64,000 nt of DNA, from positions 62,001 through 126,000 of the forward strand of contig JAOMWM010000002.1 in assembly GCA_028357285.1 (NCBI GenBank), given 5' to 3'. The first letter of the stretch is position 1. The number at the start of each line of letters is the position of its first letter. Positions 28,576 to 36,615 of this stretch are shown in pieces. This DNA is from Schleiferiaceae bacterium (GTDB lineage: Bacteria > Bacteroidota > Bacteroidia > Flavobacteriales > Schleiferiaceae). The notes under the pieces were generated by a model, which saw only the letters and a list, made by a program, of their open reading frames with translations, was not told where the DNA came from and made no database searches. The translations under genes and the position numbers were made by a program.

Positions 28576-30633
28576 ATGTCAAAAAAGACCACTATTCCGT
28601 TCGAAAAAGCGTTTAAGCTCATGGCCACGGCCAAGAGCATGACTGAGCTGTATGAGCGGGAAAAGGATACGACATCAAAATATGTTCACGCGACGAGCCG
28701 TGGCCACGAATCGGCCCAGCTTGCGCTTGCCTTGCATCTAGAGCCAAAAGATTATGTCGCTCCATATTACCGCGACGACAGCTTGCTACTAGGTATCGGC
28801 ATGACCCCAAAAGATTTAATGTTGCAACTGCTGGCAAAAGTGGACGATCCCTTTTCCGGTGGTCGCACCTATTACAGCCACCCAAGCCTCAACGACGCGG
28901 ATAAACCAAAAATTCCGCACCAGAGTTCTGCAACTGGAATGCAAGCCATTCCCACAGCCGGTGTGGCCATGGGGATACAATACCGCGAGCAGCAGGGGTT
29001 AGCCAGTAAAGAGGAATTGGGCGGAATCGCCGTATGTAGTATTGGCGACAGTGCCATGACGGAAGGTGAGATTTCTGAAGCACTGCACATGGCAGCTTTG
29101 AAGCAATTCCCGCTACTTATGTTTGTTCAAGACAACGGCTGGGACATCAGTGCCAACAGGGCGGAGGTTCACCACAGCAATGCGGTGGAGTATGCGAAAG
29201 GGTTCACTGGTATTGAAGCCGTAGATATAGACGGGACAGATTTTGAATCGGCGTATTCGGAATTGGGCAAGATTATCAAGACCATGCGCAAAGAGCGTCG
29301 TCCGTTCTTAGTTCGCATGGATGTCCCGCTGCTGAACCACCATACTTCTGGTGTGCGAAAGGAATGGTACCGCGACGATTTGGAGGAAGCGGCAAAACGC
29401 GACCCCTATCCTATTTTGAAGGCGCAATGTTTGAAGGCCGGGGTGAGCGAAAAGGAATTGGACCAGTGGGAAACCGAAGCGGGCCAATTCGTTCAAGCCC
29501 AGTACGAAAGCGCCCTATCCATGCCAGATCCGCAACCGGCAGATCTACTTACTCATGATTTCGCGCCCACCCCCATTACTGAAGAGCGCGGCGAACGTGC
29601 GCCCAAAGGTGCTGAACCTACGGTAATGGTGGATGCCGCATTGTTTGCCATCAAAGAACTCATGGCAGCGCATCCGGAAGCACTATTGTACGGGCAGGAT
29701 GTCGGTGGAAGATTGGGCGGTGTGTTCCGCGAAGCGGCCACGCTTGCGCAGAAATTTGGTGACGAGCGCGTGTTCAACACACCCATTCAAGAAGCATTTA
29801 TCATCGGTTCTACAGTCGGAATGTCGGCTACTGGGCTCAAGCCATTTGTCGAAGTTCAGTTCGCAGATTACCTCTGGCCAGGCATGAACCAATTGTTCAC
29901 TGAAGTCAGCCGCAGCTATTACCTCAGCAATGGAAAATGGCCGGTGAGTACCGTCATCCGCGTCCCCATCGGCGCATATGGATCCGGCGGACCCTTCCAC
30001 AGTTCTTCTATTGAGACAGCCGTGACGAGCATTCGAGGTATTAAAATCGCTTACCCATCGACAGGAGCGGATCTGAAAGGATTGATGAAATCGGCGTTTT
30101 ATGACCCTAATCCGGTGGTTATTTTTGAACATAAAGGCCTGTATTGGAGCAAAATACCGGGAACCGAAGGGGCTAAAACCCCAGAACCTAGCGCAGACTA
30201 CGTCATTCCGTTTGGAAAAGCGCGTATGGTGATCGAAGCGGAAGCTTCTGCAGTTACCTCGGGTGAATCTGCGGTAGTGGTGACCTATGGCATGGGAGTG
30301 TATTGGGCGCAAAAAGCGGCCAAAGCTTTCCCAGGGCAGATCAGTATATTGGATTTACGCACGCTCGCACCGTGGGACCGTGCTGCGGTCATGGCGGAAG
30401 CTAGAACTCACGGCCGCGTGCTGGTGCTTACTGAAGAATGCAGCAGCCCTAGTTTCGCTCAAAGTGTGCAAGGTGCTATTGCCGAGGAATGCTTCGAATT
30501 TTTAGATGCGCCCGTGCAACTTCTGGGTGCAGTGAATGTACCGGCGATTCCATTGAACACTACCCTCGAACAAACCATGCTCCCGAACGCCGATAAAGTG
30601 GAAGGAGCATTGCGCAGTTTGCTCGCGTATTAA
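28576..30633 (+). CDS. Fused alpha/beta E1 component of a 2-oxoacid (branched-chain) dehydrogenase complex
   Basis: ThDP motif ...GDSAMTEGEISEALHMAALKQFPLLMFVQDNGWDIS; beta part LLYGQDVGGRLGGVFREA...VEVQFADYLWPGMNQL. Confidence 0.9.
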   Translation: MSKKTTIPFEKAFKLMATAKSMTELYEREKDTTSKYVHATSRGHESAQLALALHLEPKDYVAPYYRDDSLLLGIGMTPKDLMLQLLAKVDDPFSGGRTYYSHPSLNDADKPKIPHQSSATGMQAIPTAGVAMGIQYREQQGLASKEELGGIAVCSIGDSAMTEGEISEALHMAALKQFPLLMFVQDNGWDISANRAEVHHSNAVEYAKGFTGIEAVDIDGTDFESAYSELGKIIKTMRKERRPFLVRMDVPLLNHHTSGVRKEWYRDDLEEAAKRDPYPILKAQCLKAGVSEKELDQWETEAGQFVQAQYESALSMPDPQPADLLTHDFAPTPITEERGERAPKGAEPTVMVDAALFAIKELMAAHPEALLYGQDVGGRLGGVFREAATLAQKFGDERVFNTPIQEAFIIGSTVGMSATGLKPFVEVQFADYLWPGMNQLFTEVSRSYYLSNGKWPVSTVIRVPIGAYGSGGPFHSSSIETAVTSIRGIKIAYPSTGADLKGLMKSAFYDPNPVVIFEHKGLYWSKIPGTEGAKTPEPSADYVIPFGKARMVIEAEASAVTSGESAVVVTYGMGVYWAQKAAKAFPGQISILDLRTLAPWDRAAVMAEARTHGRVLVLTEECSSPSFAQSVQGAIAEECFEFLDAPVQLLGAVNVPAIPLNTTLEQTMLPNADKVEGALRSLLAY

Positions 30634-30682
30634 TAGGGACCAATTCAGTAAAAATGGGTACTTTAGTCGCTCAAAATCAGTA

Positions 30683-30865
30683 GTGATGAACACAGTATTT
30701 CTAGGGATCATGGGTCCCAACCAAATGATTCTCATCCTTGTGGTGGTTCTGTTGCTTTTTGGAGGCCGCAAAATCCCGGAATTAATGCGTGGTTTAGGTC
30801 GCGGTGTTAAAGAATTTAAGGACGGCGTTGCCGACGAAGAATCAAAGGACGACTCGAAAGAGTAA
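30683..30865 (+). CDS. tatA: Sec-independent translocase subunit TatA/E
   Basis: MGPNQMILILVVVLLLFGGRKIPELMRGLGRGVKEFKDG. Confidence 0.95.
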   Translation: MMNTVFLGIMGPNQMILILVVVLLLFGGRKIPELMRGLGRGVKEFKDGVADEESKDDSKE

Positions 30866-30886
30866 ACCCATCCCAACGTAACGCAT

Positions 30887-32245
30887 ATGAGTACCACGGC
30901 CCAGGCGGTTGAACAGTTTTTGGCAAAAATTGACCAAACGAAAGACCTCAACATCTTTCTAGAAGTTTGGGCAGATGAAGCGCGCGCGCAAGCGGCGCAA
31001 GTCGATGAAAAAATTGCTGCAGGAACGGCCGGTTCTCTCGCAGGTATGGTCATTGCGTTGAAAGACAATATTTGCTACCGCGGACACAAAGTCAGTGCTG
31101 CGTCAAAAATCTTAGACGGTTTCGAAAGCCAATTTTCAGCCACCGCCGTTGAACGTTTGCTTGCTGCAGATGCGGTGTTTATAGGCCGCACCAACTGTGA
31201 TGAATTTGCTATGGGTTCTGGGAATGAAAATTCTGCCTTTGGCCCAACCAAAAACCCTCACGACCCAACGAAAGTACCTGGCGGTTCTTCAGGCGGCTCT
31301 GCTGCTGCAGTAGCAGCCGGTCTTTGCCATGCCGCGCTAGGATCAGATACGGGTGGATCTATTCGCCAGCCCGCTAGTTTTACGGGTACCGTTGGCTTCA
31401 AGCCTTCCTACGGCCGCGTCAGTCGCCACGGGTTGATCGCTTATGCCAGCAGCTTTGACCAGATCGGTCCGTTCACCACTTCGGTGAAAGACGCGGCCCG
31501 CATCATGGAAGTCATTGCCGGACCGGATGCTTTTGACGCCACCGCCATGCAAGAGCCCTTAGCTCCTGCAACAAAAGGCCAGCCGAAAAAAGTAGCTTAT
31601 TTAAAAACTGCTGTAGACAATCCCGCAGTGGACGAAGGCGTTCGCAAGGCGTTCATGACCCAGTTAGAATTGCTTGAAAATGCGGGGGTCATCGTTGAGC
31701 CAGTAGAACTGGAGCTCTTGAATACGCTCGTTCCCATTTACTACATTATTACTACCGCTGAAGCCAGTTCCAACCTCGCAAGGTTTGACGGTGTTCACGC
31801 AGGTTACCGCCATCCTGAAAGTACCGATCTTGAGAGCGTATATAAACTCAGCCGCAGTGCAGGGTTTGGCAAAGAGGTTCAACGCCGTATTATGCTGGGG
31901 ACCTTTGTGTTGAGCTCAGGGTATTACGATTCTTTCTTTGGCAAGGCACAATCGGCCCGTCGTTTGGTTCAGGAGTGGACCGACAAAACGTTGGAAGAAT
32001 ACGACGCCATTTTATGTCCTACTTCGCCGACTACGGCGTTTGAGATTGGGCGTGAGGTGAGCGACCCTACCGTGAATTATTTAGAAGATATTTTTACAGT
32101 TCAAGCAAATATTGCAGGCGTTCCCGCCGTTAGTATACCTATGGGCGTCCATGCAAACGGACTACCGATGGGTCTTCAACTCATGGGGAGCAACGGTGCG
32201 GATTTGGACGTATTGGCCATGGCCGATTGGATCCAAAACCACTAA
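30887..32245 (+). CDS. gatA: Glutamyl-tRNA(Gln) amidotransferase subunit A
   Basis: ALKDNICYRG, PGGSSGGSAAAVAAGLCHAALGSDTGGSIRQPASF amidase signature. Confidence 0.95.
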   Translation: MSTTAQAVEQFLAKIDQTKDLNIFLEVWADEARAQAAQVDEKIAAGTAGSLAGMVIALKDNICYRGHKVSAASKILDGFESQFSATAVERLLAADAVFIGRTNCDEFAMGSGNENSAFGPTKNPHDPTKVPGGSSGGSAAAVAAGLCHAALGSDTGGSIRQPASFTGTVGFKPSYGRVSRHGLIAYASSFDQIGPFTTSVKDAARIMEVIAGPDAFDATAMQEPLAPATKGQPKKVAYLKTAVDNPAVDEGVRKAFMTQLELLENAGVIVEPVELELLNTLVPIYYIITTAEASSNLARFDGVHAGYRHPESTDLESVYKLSRSAGFGKEVQRRIMLGTFVLSSGYYDSFFGKAQSARRLVQEWTDKTLEEYDAILCPTSPTTAFEIGREVSDPTVNYLEDIFTVQANIAGVPAVSIPMGVHANGLPMGLQLMGSNGADLDVLAMADWIQNH

Positions 32246-32247
32246 GA

Positions 32248-33525
32248 ATGCGCACGACAACTACCTTACTTTTTACTTTCATTTTTGCAGCCGCTTTTGG
32301 TCAAAACAGCGATACAACTGCCTTATCGACTGATACTACGACCACGGCATTAGCTGCGTCAACCACTTTAGATAGCGCGGCCTTGTGGGCACTGGATGAT
32401 CGTCTTGCAAAATTGGATGCTGAGCATGTTTTTCGCACCGCTGCACAGATTAAAGTCATTGATACCGTACATCCGCTGCCCTTAACAGACAGCATCTTCG
32501 AGCACTACATGGCCGAATTGGACCAACGTACGCCGTTTGAAATGACCTACAATCCCACCGTGCGTAAATACATTGAGCGTTACCTCAAGCACGGTACGGC
32601 GCGGTTGAGTCGCATGATGGCCCACGGTCAATATTACTTCCCCATGTTCGAGGAACACCTCGACAAATATGACATGCCGTTAGAGCTTAAATATTTAGCG
32701 GTGGTTGAAAGTGCGTTGAATCCTAAGGCCCGCTCCTACGTTGGCGCGACCGGTTTGTGGCAATTCATGTACAGCACGGGGAAAATGTACGATCTCAAGG
32801 TCAACAGCTACGTTGATGACCGCAACGATCCATTAAAAAGTACCGAAGCCGCGTGCCAATACATGCTTAAAATGTATGATGTTTTTGAAGATTGGAACCT
32901 CGTTCTAGCTGCGTACAACAGCGGTCCAGGCAATGTCCGTAAAGCCATTCGCCGCAGTGGAGGGAAAACGTCCTACTGGGAAATTCGTCCGTTTTTACCG
33001 CGCGAAACTTCGGCGTACGTACCGCTCTTTATCGCAGCGACTTATGCGATGGAATACGGGCATTTGTACGGTGTAGGGCCCGCCGATATACCCGCCTACT
33101 ACGTTGCAACAGATACGGTTCGCGTTACGAACCAATTGCACTTTCAACAGCTAGAACAACAGCTCGGCGTTGCATCCGACCTACTGGAATTCTTAAATCC
33201 GCAGTACCGATATAAGATCATTCCTGTTGTCGATGGCACCGATTATTTCATCACCCTACCAAAGGAAAGTGCCGTAGCCTTTAGAGCACAACAAGATTCC
33301 ATTTACACCATAGCCGCCGGCTATTTTGAGTCGCGCGCGAGCACGATGCCAGAGTTCACACAAATGAACGAACGGACTACGCACCGGGTTCAAAGCGGCG
33401 AAACCTTAGGACACATCGCTGGGAAATACGGCGTGGGGGTAAGTGAGATTAAACGTTGGAACGGGCTAACTTCGGATATGATACGTGTGGGTCAGCGCAT
33501 TGTCGTTTATCCGCGCCGCATCTAA
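32248..33525 (+). CDS. Lytic murein transglycosylase (MltD-like) with C-terminal LysM
   Basis: LAVVESALNPKARSYVGATGLWQFMYSTGKMYDL, LAAYNSGPGNVRKA, HRVQSGETLGHIAGKYGVGVSEIKRWNGL. Confidence 0.93.
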   Translation: MRTTTTLLFTFIFAAAFGQNSDTTALSTDTTTTALAASTTLDSAALWALDDRLAKLDAEHVFRTAAQIKVIDTVHPLPLTDSIFEHYMAELDQRTPFEMTYNPTVRKYIERYLKHGTARLSRMMAHGQYYFPMFEEHLDKYDMPLELKYLAVVESALNPKARSYVGATGLWQFMYSTGKMYDLKVNSYVDDRNDPLKSTEAACQYMLKMYDVFEDWNLVLAAYNSGPGNVRKAIRRSGGKTSYWEIRPFLPRETSAYVPLFIAATYAMEYGHLYGVGPADIPAYYVATDTVRVTNQLHFQQLEQQLGVASDLLEFLNPQYRYKIIPVVDGTDYFITLPKESAVAFRAQQDSIYTIAAGYFESRASTMPEFTQMNERTTHRVQSGETLGHIAGKYGVGVSEIKRWNGLTSDMIRVGQRIVVYPRRI

Positions 33526-33589
33526 AACAAAAACTGTCAGAAGGCTTTGGTCTACTTTTTGCCTAATTTCCAGTACTAATTCCTGCATT

Positions 33590-34597
33590 ATGTTACGCAA
33601 CAGCGCTTTACTTCCACTTCTTGTTACTGCTTCGCTCTCCCTCTTCTTCTTTAGTGGATGTACAGAGAAAAACGCAGACGGTACCACTAAAAAAAAGGAG
33701 CGCATACTGCCCCCGTCCAGCGGTACTCACAGTGAGCTTTTACTGGTAATGCCTGATGCGCTTTGGGAAGGTGCACCGGGGGAAGAATTCAGAGCACTAT
33801 ACCTTGCAGATGTAGAAGGGTTGCCTCAGGCAGAAGCCTATTTCGATGCTTCTAGAGTTGAACCTAAGGACGTCAATAAAATTCTACAGAAAACAAAGAG
33901 CATCCTTTGGGTTGAAAAAAGCGATACCTCGTTTGTGAAAATGCAGAAAGATTTGTGGGCGCGACCGCAACGAATCGTACGCATCACTGCACCGAGCGAA
34001 GAAGCAATAGCAAAGTCCATAAAAGAAAGTGCGAAGCAATTGATGGACGCTTTTAAGGAGCACGACATGGGCGTAATTCAGGGTAGGTTGAAGAAATCGT
34101 CTTATGCCTATACCCATGAGAACTTAAAAGATATCGGCATTAAAAGCATGCTACTCCATCAAGGGTTCGACCCCACGCTAGACAAGGAAGATCTGAAAAT
34201 TTTCGCAACGAAGACGGTAAAGACCATTCAGTACGTTATCGTGAGCGAACGCCCTATGTCTGAAGGTTTGGTCAGTGTTGATGCCATTATTGCGCACCGC
34301 GACAGCATCGGAAAAAATTATTTTGAAGGCACCTACGAAGGGTCGTTTATGTCTACGGAACTGATGATCCCGCCCAGCATTGAGAATACAGAAATCAGCG
34401 GGATGTTTGCCATTGAAACGCGCGGATTGTGGCGAATGAATGGCGATTTTATGGGCGGCCCGTTCTTATCCTACACCATTTACGACGAGAAAAACGACCG
34501 CATATTGACCATTGAAAGTCTCCTGTATGGACCTACTGCGAAGAAGCGAAATGTAGTGTTAGAAATGGAGGCAATGATGCGTTCCATTAAGTTGTAG
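33590..34597 (+). CDS. DUF4837-type lipoprotein
   Basis: Lipobox SLFFFSGC; ...SELLLVMPDALWEGAPGEEFRALYLADVEGLPQAE...; Bacteroidetes-typical family, recognised by eye. Confidence 0.65.
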   Translation: MLRNSALLPLLVTASLSLFFFSGCTEKNADGTTKKKERILPPSSGTHSELLLVMPDALWEGAPGEEFRALYLADVEGLPQAEAYFDASRVEPKDVNKILQKTKSILWVEKSDTSFVKMQKDLWARPQRIVRITAPSEEAIAKSIKESAKQLMDAFKEHDMGVIQGRLKKSSYAYTHENLKDIGIKSMLLHQGFDPTLDKEDLKIFATKTVKTIQYVIVSERPMSEGLVSVDAIIAHRDSIGKNYFEGTYEGSFMSTELMIPPSIENTEISGMFAIETRGLWRMNGDFMGGPFLSYTIYDEKNDRILTIESLLYGPTAKKRNVVLEMEAMMRSIKL

Positions 34598-34642
34598 CAA
34601 AGCCGCCTATACTGTACCTTGGGGAGACAAACCCAAGGAAGC

Positions 34643-35413
34643 ATGTTAGAAGTAACTACTAAGGAAGGTGTATTGACCATTACCTTCGATCGTCCCGACA
34701 AATTCAATGCATTTAACCGCGAACTTGCCTTAGGTGTGCAGGAAGCATTACGTCTGGCTGCAACGGATACAGCGGTGCGTTGTGTGGTCATCACCGGTGC
34801 AGGCAAAGCCTTTTGTGCAGGCCAAGACCTCGGTGAAGCCATCGCAGAAAATGGCCCAACCTTGCGCGATATCGTCGCGAAGCATTACAACCCCATCATT
34901 AAAGCCATTCGAGAATTACCGAAGCCCGTCATAGCAGCGGTCAACGGCGTTGCTGCCGGGGCAGGTGCAAATATTGCGCTCGCTTGTGACATTGTAGTGG
35001 CACACGAAAAGGCCAGTTTTGTGCAAGCCTTCAGTAAAATTGGTCTAATTCCAGACAGCGGCGGTACGTTTACACTGCCCAGATTGGTCGGTTTTCAGCA
35101 CGCGAGTGCACTGATGATGACCGGCGATAAGGTGCCTGCTGCTCAAGCGCAGCGTATGGGCATGGTCTATCAAGTGTTCCCGGAAGAACGCTACGAAGGA
35201 GAAGTTGCTGCATTAGCGCTGCGCATGGCTCAGATGCCGACTAAAGGTTTGGCATTGACTAAACGAGCGTTGAACGCGGCGGCAACGAATGATCTTAACA
35301 CACAATTGGACTTAGAAGAAGCACTGCAGACTAAAGCAGGAAAAACATACGATTTCAACGAAGGTGTCCAGGCGTTTTTAGAAAAGCGTGCACCTGAATT
35401 TAAAGGAGAATAA
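34643..35413 (+). CDS. paaG: Enoyl-CoA hydratase/isomerase, PaaG-like (epoxyphenylacetyl-CoA isomerase)
   Basis: ITGAGKAFCAGQDLGE, AAVNGVAAGAGANIALACDIVVA, IGLIPDSGGTFTLPRLVG. Confidence 0.85.
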   Translation: MLEVTTKEGVLTITFDRPDKFNAFNRELALGVQEALRLAATDTAVRCVVITGAGKAFCAGQDLGEAIAENGPTLRDIVAKHYNPIIKAIRELPKPVIAAVNGVAAGAGANIALACDIVVAHEKASFVQAFSKIGLIPDSGGTFTLPRLVGFQHASALMMTGDKVPAAQAQRMGMVYQVFPEERYEGEVAALALRMAQMPTKGLALTKRALNAAATNDLNTQLDLEEALQTKAGKTYDFNEGVQAFLEKRAPEFKGE

Positions 35414-35414
35414 A

Positions 35415-36611
35415 ATGAAAGTAGCCGTATTAGGTGCTGGTGCGATGGGCACAGGAATTGGACAGATTGCCGTACAGAACGGTTGTCATGTAGTGTATTA
35501 CGACAGCTTCCCCGGCGCTACAGACCGCAGTAAAGCTTCAATAGAAAAAATCTTTGGCCGACTGGTCGAGAAAGGTAAAATCACGTCAGACCAAAAAGCA
35601 GAAATGCTGGGCCGCATGCATTGGAGTGCAGATGTAGACGCCGTTACAGGTGCAGATCTTGTGGTTGAAGCCGTGATTGAAGACCTCGACGTGAAAAAAG
35701 CGTTGTTCGCTCAGGTGGAGCCATTACTCCGTTCAGATGCTTGGCTATGTACGAACACCTCGAGCTTAAGTATTGCTGCCCTTTCGAGCGGGTTAACACA
35801 TCCAGAACGTTTCGGCGGGTTGCACTTTTTCAACCCTGCGCCGCTGATGCCCTTAGTAGAGATAGTGCCTGGCGTGAAAACCGGTGATGACTTTACGGAG
35901 ACTATGGAAGCTTTAATGCTGGAATGGGGCAAAGTACCCGTTGTGGCAAAAGATACCCCAGGGTTTATCGTGAATAAAGTAGCCCGTCCGTTTTACAGTG
36001 AGGCTATAAAACTCTATGAAGAAGGCGTAGCAAGTGTAGCGGAGATTGATGCGGCAGTGAAAAGTATCGGGTTTCGAATGGGACCTTTTGAATTGACTGA
36101 TCTCATCGGTCACGACGTGAATTATACGGTGACGGAAACCGTCTGGAGCCAATTCTTTTACGACCCACGCTTCCGCCCTTCCATCACCCAAAAAAGACTG
36201 AAAGAAGCCGGATTGTTCGGTCGTAAAACCGGCCGTGGTTTCTACAACTACGCTAGTGGTATGGACGCCGCAGTAGTGGCACAGGAAGAAGTGGAAATTG
36301 ATCCCATGCTGAGTGAAAAAATTGTCGAGCGCATTCTATGCCTTATTATCAATGAGGCCTTAGATGCGGTGTGGCAGGGCATTGCTTCTCCTGAAAATGT
36401 CGACCTCGCCATGACTAAAGGAGTAAATTACCCCAAGGGACCCATTCAGTGGGGACGTGAAATGGGCTGGGACCAAGTGCTCGGCACCTTAAAACGCTGC
36501 CACAAACACTATGGGGACGACCGCTACCGCCCATGTCCGTTATTGCGTCACCTGAACACTGGAAATGCAGAATTAGGCGAAGGACAGCTCACTGATAATT
36601 TTATGGTGTAA
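35415..36611 (+). CDS. 3-hydroxyacyl-CoA dehydrogenase, PaaH/Hbd-like
   Basis: VAVLGAGAMGTGIGQIAVQNG, HFFNPAPLMPLVEIVPG, DTPGFIVNKVARPFY. Confidence 0.9.
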   Translation: MKVAVLGAGAMGTGIGQIAVQNGCHVVYYDSFPGATDRSKASIEKIFGRLVEKGKITSDQKAEMLGRMHWSADVDAVTGADLVVEAVIEDLDVKKALFAQVEPLLRSDAWLCTNTSSLSIAALSSGLTHPERFGGLHFFNPAPLMPLVEIVPGVKTGDDFTETMEALMLEWGKVPVVAKDTPGFIVNKVARPFYSEAIKLYEEGVASVAEIDAAVKSIGFRMGPFELTDLIGHDVNYTVTETVWSQFFYDPRFRPSITQKRLKEAGLFGRKTGRGFYNYASGMDAAVVAQEEVEIDPMLSEKIVERILCLIINEALDAVWQGIASPENVDLAMTKGVNYPKGPIQWGREMGWDQVLGTLKRCHKHYGDDRYRPCPLLRHLNTGNAELGEGQLTDNFMV

Positions 36612-36615
36612 TACC

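Noticed and set aside
29683-30312. 209-aa minus-strand ORF inside the fused E1 dehydrogenase gene
   Set aside because: Composition typical of a reverse-frame artefact; the plus-strand frame is a conserved enzyme.
30502-31068. 188-aa minus-strand ORF spanning tatA
   Set aside because: Runs antisense through E1 end, tatA and the gatA start; no family signal.
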